Translations under genes and position numbers: made by a program
The notes under the pieces: generated by a model
Database searches by the model: none
Told to the model about the DNA's origin: nothing
What the model saw: only the letters and a program-made list of their open reading frames with translations
Source: [Mycobacterium] zoologicum
Lineage (GTDB): Bacteria > Actinomycetota > Actinomycetes > Mycobacteriales > Mycobacteriaceae
Reading direction: 5' to 3'
DNA length: 64,000 bases
Assembly (NCBI RefSeq): GCF_020172665.1
Contig: NZ_CP083985.1
Span: 507,248 to 571,247 of the forward strand
Shown: in pieces, positions 1-14,468 of the stretch
How the letters are laid out: each line of letters starts with the position of its first letter
Position numbering within the stretch: the first letter of the stretch is position 1

Positions 1-544
1 GCACCGGGTTGATCGTCAGCGGCACCGTGCTCAGCATCAACACGACGATGGCCGCGGGGGCGTCGTTGAATCCGGACTCGGCCTCCAGCAGACCGGCCAC
101 CCGCCGTGGCAGCGGCAACACCCGCAGAATGGAGAAGACCGCCGCCGCATCGGTGGGCGACACGATCGCACCGAGCAGGAACGCCAGCTGCCAGCTAATA
201 CCCAGCAGCAGGTGCGCGGCCACCGCGATCACCGCCATGCTGACCACCACGCCGACGGTGGCCAGCACGGTTGCCGGTGCCAGCAGCTTGCGGATGTTGG
301 CGAACTTGGTGGTCAGACCACCTTCGACCAGGATCACCGCCAGCGCGGTGGTGCCCAGATCACTGGCCAACTGCACGTCGGAGAACTCCAGGCCCAGCCC
401 GTCGTTGCCGATCACCACCCCGACCAGCAGGAACAGCAGCAGGCTGGGCAGCCCGACCCGATCGGCCGCTCGAGTGGCGATGATGCTCGCCAACAGCACC
501 AGGCCCCCGATGAGCAGGGCCAGGTAGAGCTGTTCCAGGCTCAT
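1..544 (-). CDS. CPA1-family K+/H+ (Na+/H+) antiporter, 3' part outside window
   Basis: Integral membrane monovalent cation/proton antiporter of the CPA1 type (CvrA/NhaP2-like). The first 181 codons are present from ATG at 544 and read MSLEQLYLALLIGG onward. Hydrophobic helices follow one another from the N-terminus. The segment GAIVSPTDAAAVFS and the later ESGFNDAP carry the Asn-Asp pair that defines CPA1 exchangers. The rest of the protein lies beyond base 1. It is divergent from the TrkA-type gene at 702, so the two may form a functional K+ transport/regulation pair; that link is inference. Confidence 0.85.
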   Translation of the reverse strand, partial: MSLEQLYLALLIGGLVLLASIIATRAADRVGLPSLLLFLLVGVVIGNDGLGLEFSDVQLASDLGTTALAVILVEGGLTTKFANIRKLLAPATVLATVGVVVSMAVIAVAAHLLLGISWQLAFLLGAIVSPTDAAAVFSILRVLPLPRRVAGLLEAESGFNDAPAAIVVLMLSTVPLTINPV

Positions 545-701
545 CTGATCCCCATTCGGGCTGTTGGTGGCGGTCGGACCCGCCCATGTGATTCGCTCAA
601 GGTCAGCGGGTTCGTGTTAGGTGTCAGTAAATCAGTAGCGCTGTCACGACCGTGTTACGCCCGAAGCGGCCGGGGGCAACCCGGGGATGAGGGGAGCAAG
701 C

Positions 702-1382
702 ATGCGCATCGGGATCGCCGGTGCCGGCGCTGTCGGTCGCTCCGTCGCGCGCGAGCTGATCGGCGATGGCCACCGGGTGCTGCTGATCGAGCGGAATCCC
801 GCGCACTACGAGCCGCACGCCGTCCCGGAGGCGGAGTGGTTGTTGGCCGATGCCTGTGAGCTGTCCGCGCTGCAGGAGTGCGGAATCGAGATCTGTGACG
901 TGGTGATCGCCGCGACCGGTGACGACAAGGCCAACCTGGCGACCGCGCTGCTGGCCAAGGCGGAGTTCGGGGTGGACCGGGTGGTGGCCCGGGTCAATAA
1001 CGCCCGCAACGAGCGGCTGTTCACCGATCAATGGGGTATCGATGTCGCGGTTTCCACGCCGCGGGCCATGGTCGCCGCGATCGAGGGCGCCATCGACGTC
1101 GGGCATCTGGTGCAGCTGATGGGACTGCGGCGCGGCCAGGTCAATCTGACGAAAATGACGCTGCCCGAAGATAATCCACTGATCGGTCAACTCGTCTGCG
1201 ACGTCGTGCTGCCCGAGGGCGCAGCCCTGGTGGCGGTGCAGCGCGGCGACGCGGTGATCCTGCCGCGGTCATCGGAGGTGCTGCAGGCCGGCGACGAGAT
1301 GCTGTTCGCCGCAGCCAGCGGCATGGACGGGCAGATCCGGAAGGTCCTCCACGGCGCGCCGGCCGGCAGAAGGCCGTATTGA
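702..1382 (+). CDS. TrkA-family potassium uptake regulatory protein (RCK N + C domains)
   Basis: Cytoplasmic NAD-binding regulator of K+ transport, 226 residues. The N-terminus has the Rossmann motif GIAGAGAVGRSVA and the acidic ERNP end of strand 2. A TrkA-C-like domain follows from about residue 140 (MTLPEDNPLIGQLV). ATG 702 is chosen because GGGGAG lies 6 bases upstream; an earlier in-frame start at 687 would add five residues before the Rossmann strand. The stop overlaps the TTG start of the next gene. M. tuberculosis has a pair of such proteins (CeoB/CeoC); only one is here, beside a divergent antiporter gene. Confidence 0.88.
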   Translation: MRIGIAGAGAVGRSVARELIGDGHRVLLIERNPAHYEPHAVPEAEWLLADACELSALQECGIEICDVVIAATGDDKANLATALLAKAEFGVDRVVARVNNARNERLFTDQWGIDVAVSTPRAMVAAIEGAIDVGHLVQLMGLRRGQVNLTKMTLPEDNPLIGQLVCDVVLPEGAALVAVQRGDAVILPRSSEVLQAGDEMLFAAASGMDGQIRKVLHGAPAGRRPY

Positions 1383-2293
1383 GTACCGCACGCGCCGACC
1401 GGCACCTGCCCGGGAGCCTGGCCGCCGGTGCCGGAGTCATCGCCACGGTGCTGGCCTCGGCGCGCGCCGCGGCGACGACACGCGGGCTGATCAACGACCC
1501 CTTCGCTGCGTCACTGGTGCACAAGGTGGGCCTGGAGGCGTGCATCCGGGTCGCCGACGGCGAACTGGACATCAGCCGGCTCGGTAAGGACGGCGGGTTT
1601 CCCCGGCTGGCGGAGTTCTCCGCGGCGCGCACCACGTTCTTCGACGCCTTCTTCACCGACGCGGCGCGCGGTGGGATCCGCCAGGCGGTGATTCTGGGCT
1701 CAGGCCTGGACACCCGCGCCTACCGGCTCTGGTGGCCGGCCGAGACCGTCGTCTACGAGGTGGACCACCCGCCGGTAGTCGATTTCAAGACCTCCACCAT
1801 GAGGGCCTGGGGTGCGACGCCGAGTGCCAACCGGCGAGCGGTCGGCATCGACCTGCGCGACGACTGGCCGTCAGCGCTGCGGCGGGTGGGATTCGACGCG
1901 GCCGCCCCCACCGCGTGGGTGATCGAGGGGCTGCTGGTCTGGTACGTGCCGTCGGATGCGCAGAACCGGCTGCTGGACGGGGTGACCGAACTCAGCGCCC
2001 CGGGCAGCCGGCTGGCCGCCGATCACGCGGTGCCGCCGAGCGGGCCGCAGGCGGTGCACCACGACTCGCTGGTCGAGCGCTGGCGCCGCCGCGGGCTGAG
2101 CCTGACCGGGCCTGGGCCGTTCTATTCCGGCGAACACACCGACGTGGTGCGTCACCTGGCCGACAGCGGCTGGGTGACGGTCGACTCCGGTATCGGCGAA
2201 CTGTTCACCGCGGCAAGGCTGTCCAAGTTGACCCCCAGCGAACTCGACGGTGCGCCCGCCGCCATCCGCTACGTCGCTGCGACGCGGAGCTAA
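1379..2293 (+). CDS. Putative SAM-dependent methyltransferase (TIGR00027 / leucine carboxyl methyltransferase-like)
   Basis: Class I SAM methyltransferase of the large mycobacterial family annotated as putative S-adenosyl-L-methionine-dependent methyltransferases, 304 residues (usual size about 300). The SAM motif is ILGSGLDTRAYRL around residue 105, and the WVIEGLLVWYV segment near residue 180 is typical of the family. The TTG start at 1379 overlaps the stop of the TrkA gene, so translation is probably coupled. The substrate is unknown. The 3' end overlaps the convergent MBL hydrolase gene by 4 bases. Confidence 0.85.
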   Translation: MSTARADRHLPGSLAAGAGVIATVLASARAAATTRGLINDPFAASLVHKVGLEACIRVADGELDISRLGKDGGFPRLAEFSAARTTFFDAFFTDAARGGIRQAVILGSGLDTRAYRLWWPAETVVYEVDHPPVVDFKTSTMRAWGATPSANRRAVGIDLRDDWPSALRRVGFDAAAPTAWVIEGLLVWYVPSDAQNRLLDGVTELSAPGSRLAADHAVPPSGPQAVHHDSLVERWRRRGLSLTGPGPFYSGEHTDVVRHLADSGWVTVDSGIGELFTAARLSKLTPSELDGAPAAIRYVAATRS

Positions 2294-3045
2294 CCGAGGC
2301 GCGCCTTGGCGATCGCGGCCTCGGCGGCCTGCCGGATCGGACCGCGCCACACGTCGCCGTGCCCCGGCGCGAGCACCTCGGTCTCCAGCAGCGCCAGCGC
2401 CGACAGACTGCGGATGGCGTCGTCCTGGCTGTGGGTGAACAGCGCCGGGAGCAGCTGCGGGCCGTCGCTGCCCAGCACCGCGTGACCGGTCACCAGGGCG
2501 TCGCCGCTGGCCAGCGCACCGTCGACCAGATACGAGCAGTGCCCTCGGGTGTGGCCGGGGGTGGGGATGGCGATCGGATGGCCGGGTAGCCCGGCGGCGA
2601 TGTCGGCGGTGAGCGGCTGCGCGGTCGGGATGCCCTCGCGGCTCAGGCCGCCGCTGCGCACCACGTGCATGCTCCACAACGCCCAACTCGGCCGCCACAA
2701 CTGCGGAGCCAACGCCAGCGGCGACACCTGCTCGAGGTACTCGCGCTTGGCGTGGCCGACTTCGTCGGCGTGGCAATACACCGGTGTGCCATAGGTTTTG
2801 GCGAGCCAGATCGCCGAGCCGAAATGGTCGATGTGGGCGTGGGTGAGCAGCACGGCCCGCACATCGGCGGCCTGGTGGCCCAGGGCGCCCAGCGACGCCA
2901 GCACGTCGGCGCGATCACCGGGATAACCGGCGTCGATCAGCAGCACCCCGGTGTCATCGTTCACCAGCACCCAGTTGACCGCCTCACCGCGGGCCAGATG
3001 CACCCGCTCGGTGACCGGAACGAGCTCGACCAGCCTGTCACTCAT
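2290..3045 (-). CDS. MBL-fold metallo-hydrolase (Rv0406c-like)
   Basis: Metallo-beta-lactamase-fold hydrolase, 251 residues, cytoplasmic. It has the zinc motif THAHIDH (HxHxDH), a second metal region GHTRGHCS and a C-terminal [11 protein letters not shown] 3045 (MSDRLVEL) is chosen; longer readings run into the divergent fgd1 gene. It is the counterpart of Rv0406c, which also lies divergent to fgd1 in M. tuberculosis. The substrate is not known; glyoxalase II-like thioester or lactone hydrolysis is possible. Confidence 0.85.
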   Translation of the reverse strand: MSDRLVELVPVTERVHLARGEAVNWVLVNDDTGVLLIDAGYPGDRADVLASLGALGHQAADVRAVLLTHAHIDHFGSAIWLAKTYGTPVYCHADEVGHAKREYLEQVSPLALAPQLWRPSWALWSMHVVRSGGLSREGIPTAQPLTADIAAGLPGHPIAIPTPGHTRGHCSYLVDGALASGDALVTGHAVLGSDGPQLLPALFTHSQDDAIRSLSALALLETEVLAPGHGDVWRGPIRQAAEAAIAKARLG

Positions 3046-3097
3046 GCTCGTGAGTCTAGGAGTGAGAGCCCGGTCGAGACCGTGTAGAAATGGTGGA

Positions 3098-4108
3098 ATG
3101 GCGGAATTGAAACTCGGATACAAGGCGTCGGCGGAGCAGTTCGCACCACGGGAACTGGTCGAACTCGGTGTCGCCGCCGAGGCGCACGGCATGGACAGTG
3201 CCACCGTCAGTGACCACTTCCAGCCCTGGCGGCATGAGGGCGGGCACGCCCCGTTCTCGCTGGCCTGGATGACCGCGGTCGGGGAGCGCACCAAGAAGCT
3301 CCAGCTGGGCACCTCAGTGCTGACCCCGACGTTCCGGTACAACCCGGCCGTCGTCGCGCAGGCCTTCGCCACCATGAGCTGCCTGTACCCGAATCGCATC
3401 TTCCTGGGCGTGGGCTCCGGAGAGGCATTGAACGAGATCGCCACCGGGTTCACCGGCGAGTGGCCGGAGTTCAAGGAGCGCTTCGCCCGGCTGCGGGAGT
3501 CGGTGCGACTGATGCGGGCTTTGTGGGGCGGTGACCGCGTCGACTTCGACGGCGACTACTACACCCTCAAGGGCGCCTCGATCTACGACGTGCCCGAAGA
3601 CGGCGTGCCCGTCTACATCGCGGCCGGTGGTCCGGCGGTGGCCAAGTACGCCGGGCGCGTCGGTGACGGCTTCATCTGCACCTCCGGCAAGGGCGAGGAG
3701 CTCTACACCGAGAAGCTGATGCCGGCCGTGCGTGAGGGTGCGGCGCTGGCCGAGCGCAACGTCGACTCGATAGACAAGATGATCGAGATCAAGATCTCCT
3801 ACGACCCGGATCCGGACCTGGCGCTTAACAACACCCGGTTCTGGGCACCGCTGTCACTGAGCGCTGAGCAGAAGCACTCGATCGACGACCCGATCGAGAT
3901 GGAGAAGGCCGCTGACGCATTGCCGATCGAGCAGATCGCCAAGCGCTGGATCGTCGCCTCCGACCCGGACGAGGCCGTGGAGAAGGTCGGCCAGTACGTG
4001 GGGTGGGGCCTGAACCACCTGGTGTTCCACGCACCCGGCCACGACCAGCGGCGTTTCCTGGAGCTGTTCAAGACCGATCTGGAGCCGAGGCTGCGCAAGC
4101 TGGGCTGA
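3098..4108 (+). CDS. fgd1: F420-dependent glucose-6-phosphate dehydrogenase
   Basis: Oxidises glucose 6-phosphate to 6-phosphogluconolactone while reducing coenzyme F420. It is the main source of F420H2 in mycobacteria. The protein has 336 residues, as in M. tuberculosis Fgd1, with a luciferase-like TIM barrel. SDHFQPW places the catalytic His40 and Trp44, and [10 protein letters not shown] places Glu109. The ATG at 3098 gives the family N-terminus [11 protein letters not shown]. In M. tuberculosis pta and ackA follow; here pknG converges after only 9 bases. F420H2 made here could serve the DDN-like protein at 44970. Confidence 0.97.
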   Translation: MAELKLGYKASAEQFAPRELVELGVAAEAHGMDSATVSDHFQPWRHEGGHAPFSLAWMTAVGERTKKLQLGTSVLTPTFRYNPAVVAQAFATMSCLYPNRIFLGVGSGEALNEIATGFTGEWPEFKERFARLRESVRLMRALWGGDRVDFDGDYYTLKGASIYDVPEDGVPVYIAAGGPAVAKYAGRVGDGFICTSGKGEELYTEKLMPAVREGAALAERNVDSIDKMIEIKISYDPDPDLALNNTRFWAPLSLSAEQKHSIDDPIEMEKAADALPIEQIAKRWIVASDPDEAVEKVGQYVGWGLNHLVFHAPGHDQRRFLELFKTDLEPRLRKLG

Positions 4109-4117
4109 GGGCTCCGC

Positions 4118-7310
<3,193 letters not shown>

Positions 7311-7311
<1 letters not shown>

Positions 7312-8630
7312 CACCTGTACTCGTTCAGTCGAGGCCACAGCCCGAGTGCGACGGCGATCGCGGCCCCCAGGCTGAGCACCGCGCCGCCGACCGGGGCCAC
7401 TGACAGTACCCGCCGGGCGTTGAACACGTCACTGCGAAGCTGGTTGCGGCTGTGCTGCGTGGCTTTGTCCAACGCGGCGTCGAGCTGGTCGAATGCGGGT
7501 GTGGAGTCGTCCCCGCTGCCGCCCAGCGCTACTTGGGTGGCAGCCCGGTAGTTGCCGACGTCGATGTAGGCGTTCATCCTGTCGTTGGCCTGGCGCCAAT
7601 GCGCCAGCAATTCCCCGGCACCTGACAGGTCGGCCAAGGCGGCGGCGTCGCCGCGCTGCAGGTAGCTGTCCAACTGCTGCTGCATGGCGTCGATGCGCTG
7701 GTAGAAGGTCTCCTTGCGGGTCTCCTCGTCGCCGCGGCGGATCAGCGACAGGGTCTCGTCGGCACGGGCCTGCTGAGCGGTGATCGCCAGATTGGTGATC
7801 GCCTTGAGGGATTCGGCACCGGTGTTCTTCGCGTTGCGGCTGCCGCTGGTGGAGATCACCAGCACAGTGCCCATCCAGATCACCAACAGCGCGATGGCCA
7901 GCCCGCCGGCCACCAGGCCGGGGTTGATCCGGCGCCTGGTGTGCCGGGCCAGCCAGCGGTGCGCGAACGCGCCGAAGAGCACGGTGGCTCCCACCACGAG
8001 GATCACCGGCGCCGGCACGCGGGTCGACGCCGTGGTCTGGGTGTCCACCGCCGCCGAGGTGGCCTGATAGAGCCGCTGGGCGTCCGGCAGGATCGTGTGC
8101 TGCATCAGTTCGGAGGCTTCTGACAGGTACGACGACCCGACCGGGTCGCCGGATCGGTTGTTGGTTCGGGCGGTCTCGATCAGGCCGGAGTAGACGGCCA
8201 GCCCGGTGTTGATCCTCCCCAACAACTGCAGCAGCGGCTCGTCGTTCAGGCCGCTGGAGGCCCGGGTCACCGCCACCGCGGCGTCGGTGATGGCCTTCTC
8301 GTAGCGTTCCCGCACCGCTCGCGGTTCACCCTGGGCGATGAACGCGGTGGCCGCCGCGGCGTCGGCGACCGACAGTGTGGTGTAGAGCCGACCGGCGGCA
8401 TAGGCCAGCGGTTCGGTGTGGTCGAGCACCGTGGTCAGGGTGTTCTGCCGGTTGTTGATCGTGGTGGCCGTGGCGAACGCGCTGATGCCGCCCAGGGCGG
8501 CCAGGATCAGGCCGATGGCCAGGATGCGGCCGGGGGTGGTGGTGAAGAACCACCATCGGGGTCGGGCCGCTTCGGCCGGCGACCGTACCCCCGCCGGCTC
8601 GGTTGACGGATGCGCCAACTCAACGGTCAC
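7311..8630 (-). CDS. Conserved membrane protein of the glnH-pknG operon (Rv0412c-like, GlnX)
   Basis: Membrane protein of 439 residues from GTG 8630, the same length as Rv0412c (GlnX). There is a transmembrane helix after about residue 25 (GRILAIGLILAALGG), a long extracytoplasmic helical region, more helices in the middle (PVILVVGATVLFGA and LVAGGLAIALLVIW), a second helical sensor region and a C-terminal helix. This layout suits a transducer that links GlnH outside to PknG inside. GTG 8630 lies a few bases after GGATGGAGTC. The stop overlaps the glnH start. Confidence 0.85.
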
Positions 8631-8789
8631 GTCTGTCCAGACTCCATCCCTACGGGTGTTCGAGACACATAGTAAAGGAATTCTAAGAGCGCCGACGGCA
8701 TCCGCGCTCTGCGCCGCGACGGTTGTTTCCGATTTGGTGGTGCGATCTCGCCTCAACCGAGACATTGCGGTCCCGATACGCTGCCAAGC

Positions 8790-9263
8790 GTGCGTGGAGA
8801 CGGCGACGGGTGGGCGATCTCCGACACCGGTGCGCGGTTCTGGGGCCGGCACGGTGCGGCAGGTCTGCTGCTGCGGGCCCCCCGGCCCGACGGCTCCCGC
8901 ACCGTATTGCTGCAGCACCGCGCGTGGTGGAGCCACCAGGGCGGTACCTGGGCGCTGCCCGGCGGTGCCCGCGACAGTCACGAGACGCCCGAGCAGGCGG
9001 CCATCCGCGAGGCCCAGGAGGAGGCCGGCCTGCCCGCCGACCGGATCGTGGTCCGCGCTGCCGTCGTCACCGCCACCGCCAGCGGTACCAGCTGGACCTA
9101 CACCACCGTGGTCGCCGATGCCGACGAGCTGCTGCCGGTGGTGCCCAACGGGGAGAGCACCGAGCTGCGCTGGGTGGACGAACACCAGGTTGCCGAGCTG
9201 CCGCTGCATCCCGGCTTCGCCGCGAGCTGGGAGTCGCTGCGCGGGTTCACTCAGCCCGGCTGA
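8790..9263 (+). CDS. mutT3: Nudix hydrolase MutT3
   Basis: Hydrolyses oxidised or non-canonical nucleoside triphosphates. It has 157 residues. The Nudix box runs over residues 58-80 (GG...E...REAQEEAG) with all metal-binding glutamates present. GTG 8790 is preceded by TACGCT at 8777-8782 with a 7-base gap, so the transcript may be leaderless. The 3' end overlaps the convergent thiE gene by 13 bases. Position and size match Rv0413. Confidence 0.92.
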   Translation: MRGDGDGWAISDTGARFWGRHGAAGLLLRAPRPDGSRTVLLQHRAWWSHQGGTWALPGGARDSHETPEQAAIREAQEEAGLPADRIVVRAAVVTATASGTSWTYTTVVADADELLPVVPNGESTELRWVDEHQVAELPLHPGFAASWESLRGFTQPG

Positions 9264-9937
9264 GGTGCGCCCAATCCCGAACGCAGCGCCGCCGCGGCCG
9301 CTCGCGGGTCCTCGGCCGCGGTGATCGCCCGCACCACCACCACCCGGCGGGCCCCGGCGGCCAGCACGTCCGGCAGCCGCGGCCCGTCGATCCCGCCGAT
9401 GGCGAACCACGGCTTGGCCGCATCCGCTTGGGCGGTGAAGCGCACCAGGTCCAGACCCGGGGCCGGCCGGCCCGGCTTGGTGGGGGTGGGCCAGCACGGT
9501 CCGGTACAGAAGTAGTCGACCGGCTCGGCCAGGGCCGCGCTGACCTGCCCGCGGTCGTGGGTGGACCGGCCGATCAGCATGTCGGGTCCGATGACCTCCC
9601 GCGCGATCGCCAGCGGCAGGTCGTCCTGGCCCAGATGTAACAGGTCGGCACCGGCGGCGCGGGCGATGTCGGCGCGGTCATTGACGGCCAGCAGCGCCCC
9701 GTGCCGGCGGGCGGCCTCGGCGAGAACCTCCAGCGCCGCAAGCTCGCCGCGGGCCTCCAGCGGGCCGAAGCGCTGCTCACCGGGTGAGCCCTTGTCGCGC
9801 AGCTGGACGATGTCCACGCCGCCGGCCAGGGCGGCGTCGGCGAACTCGGCCAGGTCGCCGCGTTCCCGGCGGGCATCGGTGCACAGATACAGCCGGGATT
9901 CGGCGAGCCGGGCGAGACGGTCTGAGCGTTTGTGCAC
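9251..9937 (-). CDS. thiE: Thiamine-phosphate synthase
   Basis: Joins HMP-pyrophosphate and thiazole phosphate to give thiamine monophosphate. It is a TIM barrel of 228 residues. Motifs include VDIVQLRDK, the [11 protein letters not shown] phosphate/diphosphate region, LHLGQDDLP and the TPTKPG loop. The GTG start at 9937 sits 6 bases after TAGCGT (9944-9949), consistent with a leaderless mRNA. It is divergent from thiO-thiS-thiG, the same order as Rv0414c-Rv0417. Confidence 0.95.
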   Translation of the reverse strand: MHKRSDRLARLAESRLYLCTDARRERGDLAEFADAALAGGVDIVQLRDKGSPGEQRFGPLEARGELAALEVLAEAARRHGALLAVNDRADIARAAGADLLHLGQDDLPLAIAREVIGPDMLIGRSTHDRGQVSAALAEPVDYFCTGPCWPTPTKPGRPAPGLDLVRFTAQADAAKPWFAIGGIDGPRLPDVLAAGARRVVVVRAITAAEDPRAAAAALRSGLGAPQPG

Positions 9938-9998
9938 ACCGCGACGCTAGCGGCTAGCTTGGTGAGTTGACAGGCGAGCAGGTGGAAGGGAGCCGCAG

Positions 9999-11011
9999 AT
10001 GCCCGGACCCTCGCTTGGTTCGCTGGCGGTGATCGGCGGTGGTGTCATCGGGCTGGCGGTGGCGCGGAGGGCCGCTGCGGCGGGGTGGACGGTGCGGGTA
10101 CACCGCACCACCGAATACGGCGCCTCCTGGGTGGCCGGCGGCATGCTCGCCCCGCACAGTGAGGGCTGGCCCGGCGAGGACCGGCAGCTGCGGCTGGGCC
10201 TGCGTTCGCTGGAACTGTGGCACGACTTCCTCGACCGGCTGCCGGCCCGCGTCGTCACCGCGCGTGAATCGCTGGTGGTGGCCGCCGACCGGGCCGATGT
10301 AGCCGACCTGCGCACCGTGGCCGACTGGCTGTCCGGGCAGGGCCACCCGGTGATCTGGGAGTCGGCCGCCCGCGACGTCGAACCCCTGCTGGCCGCCGGA
10401 ATCCGGCACGGATTCCGGGCCCCCACCGAACTGGCCGTCGACAACCGCGCCGTGGTCACCGCGCTGGCCGACGCCTGCGAGGAACTCGGCGTGTCCTGGG
10501 CCCGACCGGTGGGGGAGCTGGCCGAGGTGCGCGATTACGACGCGGTGGTGATCGCCAACGGCATCGATGCTCCGGCGTTGTGGCCCGGTCTGCCGATCCG
10601 CCCGGTCAAGGGCGAGGTGCTGCGGCTGCGGTGGCGCAAGGGCTGTCTGCCTGCGCCGCAACGGGTCATCCGGGCCCGGGTGCACGGTCGTCAGGTCTAC
10701 CTGGTGCCGCGCCCCGACGGCGTGGTGGTGGGAGCCACCCAGTACGAGCACGGTCGTGACACCGCTCCGGCGGTCTCGGGGGTGCGTGACCTGCTTGACG
10801 ACGCCTGCACCCTGGTGCCGGCACTGGGTGAGTACGAGCTGGCCGAATGCGCGGCAGGCCTGCGTCCGATGACACCGGATAACCTTCCGCTGGTGCACCG
10901 GCTCGATGAGCGGACGGTGGTGGCCGCCGGGCACGGGCGCAACGGCTTCCTGCTGGCACCGTGGACCGCTGAATATGTTGTGTCCGAACTACTTCCGGTT
11001 GGAGTGCAGCA

Positions 11012-11015
<4 letters not shown>
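9999..11015 (+). CDS. thiO: Glycine oxidase ThiO
   Basis: FAD enzyme that oxidises glycine to iminoglycine for thiazole synthesis by ThiG. It has 338 residues and a DAO fold. The dinucleotide motif AVIGGGVIGLAVA is near residue 10, ASWVAGGMLAP follows, and the C-terminal FAD contact is GHGRNGFLLAP. ATG 9999 follows the ribosome site GGAAGGGAG. The stop overlaps thiS (ATGA), so thiO-thiS-thiG is one translationally coupled operon. Confidence 0.95.
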
Positions 11016-11963
<948 letters not shown>

Positions 11964-11967
11964 GCGC

Positions 11968-12030
11968 GAGCGTGCATGTTTGTCCGCGAAACGCCGCCCA
12001 AACCCGTACCGATCTGCACGCTCGGCGGAA
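11968..12030. repeat. Intergenic inverted repeat, family with 38964-39032
   Basis: GAGCGTGCA at 11968-11976 is the exact reverse complement of TGCACGCTC at 12015-12023, with a 38-base loop. The right arm continues as GGCGGAA, as does the repeat at 39025-39032. It lies directly after thiG and before the GDSL hydrolase. It could act as a transcript end or as a dispersed repeat element. Confidence 0.6.
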
Positions 12031-12040
12031 GTAGTCGAGC

Positions 12041-12802
12041 ATGAGTCGCTATGTCGCGCTGGGCAGTTCGATGGCTGCGGGCCCCGGAATCCGTCCCACG
12101 GTCGTCGGTTCGCCACTGGCGGCGGGCCGCTCGTCACGCAATTACGCGCACCTGGTGGCCAACGCACGCAACCTGGACCTGGTCGATGTCACGTACTCCG
12201 GTGCCACGACAGCCCACCTGCTGACGGATCGCCAATTCGGAGCGCCGCCGCAACTCGAGGCACTCGAGGGCTCGGAATCCCTGGTGACGATCACCATCGG
12301 CGGCAACGACGTCGGATATGTGCCGCTGCTCAGCGCGGCATCACTGTTCGGCCCGCTGGCGCCGCACCTGCCCGTCACCGGACCGCTGTTGGACGCCGCC
12401 GAGCGGCAGCGGGCCCTGGACGGCATCGAGGCAGCTCTGGCGGCTGTGGGCTCCGCGGCGCGGGAGCGGGCACCGCAGGCCCGGGTGTTGTTCGTGGACT
12501 ACCTGACCCTGATGCCGCCGGCCGGGACCCGGGCTGGGCGGCTGCCGGGCCATGTCGCCGATCTGGCCCGCCACGTCGCCGGCGAACTGGAGCGTCACAC
12601 GGCCGCGGCCGCGGCTGCCACCGGCTGTGAGATCGTGCGTGCCGGACAGGCGAGCCGGGAGCATCACCCGTGGTCGGCGCGGCCGTGGACGGTCGGGCAC
12701 GCCCTGCTGCTGCCGTGGCGGCCGTGGCCGTGGCACCCGAATGCCGCGGGTATGGCCGCGGTGGCCGACCTCATCCTGGCCCAACTCGGCGACCAGGGCT
12801 AG
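12041..12802 (+). CDS. SGNH/GDSL-family hydrolase
   Basis: Predicted esterase or lipase, 253 residues. Block I is ALGSSMAAGPG (Ser 9), block III is GGNDVG with the oxyanion Asn, and block V is HPNAAGM with the catalytic Asp/His region (HP). There is no clear signal peptide. ATG 12041 has GGAAG about 10 bases upstream. No counterpart lies between thiG and lpqL in M. tuberculosis as I know it, so it is an added gene here. Substrate unknown. Confidence 0.85.
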   Translation: MSRYVALGSSMAAGPGIRPTVVGSPLAAGRSSRNYAHLVANARNLDLVDVTYSGATTAHLLTDRQFGAPPQLEALEGSESLVTITIGGNDVGYVPLLSAASLFGPLAPHLPVTGPLLDAAERQRALDGIEAALAAVGSAARERAPQARVLFVDYLTLMPPAGTRAGRLPGHVADLARHVAGELERHTAAAAAATGCEIVRAGQASREHHPWSARPWTVGHALLLPWRPWPWHPNAAGMAAVADLILAQLGDQG

Positions 12803-12862
12803 GTGGCTGCGCGGGACCGACCCCGACGGCCACCGACACGCACACCCACTAACGTGGACGCG

Positions 12863-14362
12863 GTGGATTACAAGTCGAAATTGATGCCCGTCCTCGGCGC
12901 CGTGCTACTGGCCACACTGTTCAGCGGTGGTTGCGCCCGAACCCCGGAGAACTCCGACGGGGCGCCGGACCCGGCGGCGGCCGTCGATTTCGCCAACGAC
13001 CTGCGCGACAAGGTCGGCATCGACGCGATGATGGCGCACCTGCAGAAGTTGCAGGACATCGCCAACGCCCACGACAACACCCGCGCAATCGGCACCCCCG
13101 GATTCGACGCGAGCGTCGACTATGTGGCCACTACCCTGCGCGACCACGGGTTCGACGTACAGACCCCGGAGTTCGTGGCCCGAGTGTTCAAATCCGAGAA
13201 GGGCTCGGTGCAACTCGGCGACAAGACCTTCGAGGCGCGAGCACTGCAGTACAGCCTCGGCGCCCCGCCCGAGGGCATCACCGGTCCGATCGTCGCCGCA
13301 CCGACCGATGACACCCCGGGCTGCGGCCCGGAGGACTACGACGGGCTGACGGTCAAGGACGCCATCGTGCTGGTGAACCGCGGCAGTTGTCCGTTCAAGG
13401 AGAAGATGGCCGTCGCCGTCGAGAAGGGCGCGGTGGCGCTGATCGTCGCCGACAGCGTCGACGAGGAGAAGATGGGCGGCACGCTGGGGGAGAAGACCGA
13501 GGTCAAGATCCCGGTGGTGAGCGTCACCAAAGCCGACGGCGCGGCGTTGCGAGACGGGCACGGCGAGCTGACCCTCAAGCTCGACGCCCACACCGACGAC
13601 ATCCCGGCACGCAACGTGATCGCCCAGACCAAGACCGGCTCGACCGAGAACGTGGTCATGCTCGGCGCACACCTGGACAGCGTCCCGGAGGGCCCGGGAA
13701 TCAACGACAACGGATCCGGGGTTGCGGCAGTGCTGGAAACGGCTCTGCAGCTTGGCGATTCACCAAAGGTGCGCAATGCGGTGCGGTTCGGATTCTGGGG
13801 TGCCGAGGAGATCGGCCTGATCGGATCGCGCAACTACGTCGAGTCGCTCGACGCCGATCAGCTCAAGAACATCGCGCTGTATCTGAACTTCGACATGCTC
13901 GGCTCGCCGAACCCGGGCTACTTCACCTACGACGGCGACCAGTCGCTGGACGCCGAGAAGCGCGGCCAGCCGGTGGTGCCCGAAGGCTCGGCCGGCATCG
14001 AGCGGACCATGGTCGCCTACCTCAAGTCCGCGGGCAAGGAGCCGCAGGACACCATGTTCGACGGACGCTCCGACTACGACGCCTTCACCCAGGCCGGCAT
14101 CCCGGCCGGTGGGTTGTTCTCCGGCGCCGAGGTGAAGAAGTCGCCCGAAGAGGCCAAGATCTGGGGCGGCGCGGTCGACGAGCCGTTCGACCCGAACTAT
14201 CACCAGGCCGGCGACACCGTCGATAACATCGACCGTGACGAGCTGGCAATCAACGGCCGGGGCGTGCCGTACGCCGCGGGACTGTATTCCCAGGATCTCA
14301 GTGGACGCAACGGTGTGCCGATTCGGGAGGACCGCACCCGCCATGTCATCACCACGCCGTAA
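12863..14362 (+). CDS. lpqL: Lipoprotein aminopeptidase LpqL (M28 peptidase with PA domain)
   Basis: Exported zinc aminopeptidase, 499 residues (M. tuberculosis LpqL about 500). The signal peptide ends in the lipobox FSGGC. A PA (protease-associated) domain lies near residues 130-230 (VNRGSCPFKEKMAVAVEKGA). M28 motifs follow: LGAHLDSV, INDNGSGVAAVLE, FWGAEEIGLIGS and the late HQAGDT. GTG 12863 is chosen as it gives a short basic n-region; GTG 12854 is an alternative. lpqM, next in M. tuberculosis, is missing. Confidence 0.92.
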   Translation: MDYKSKLMPVLGAVLLATLFSGGCARTPENSDGAPDPAAAVDFANDLRDKVGIDAMMAHLQKLQDIANAHDNTRAIGTPGFDASVDYVATTLRDHGFDVQTPEFVARVFKSEKGSVQLGDKTFEARALQYSLGAPPEGITGPIVAAPTDDTPGCGPEDYDGLTVKDAIVLVNRGSCPFKEKMAVAVEKGAVALIVADSVDEEKMGGTLGEKTEVKIPVVSVTKADGAALRDGHGELTLKLDAHTDDIPARNVIAQTKTGSTENVVMLGAHLDSVPEGPGINDNGSGVAAVLETALQLGDSPKVRNAVRFGFWGAEEIGLIGSRNYVESLDADQLKNIALYLNFDMLGSPNPGYFTYDGDQSLDAEKRGQPVVPEGSAGIERTMVAYLKSAGKEPQDTMFDGRSDYDAFTQAGIPAGGLFSGAEVKKSPEEAKIWGGAVDEPFDPNYHQAGDTVDNIDRDELAINGRGVPYAAGLYSQDLSGRNGVPIREDRTRHVITTP

Positions 14363-14468
14363 TGGGCAACGGTTGTTGTCGGGCCCTTCGGTAGGTTGTC
14401 TGGAGTCTTGTGTTAATAATGCTGTGCTAAAAGTGACACAGCTGGTGGGTGTCTAGAGTCGATTCGGG

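Noticed and set aside
9938..9998. TPP riboswitch between thiE and thiO
   Set aside because: The 61-base gap has no CTGAGA or ACCTGA motifs; only the thiC leader has them.
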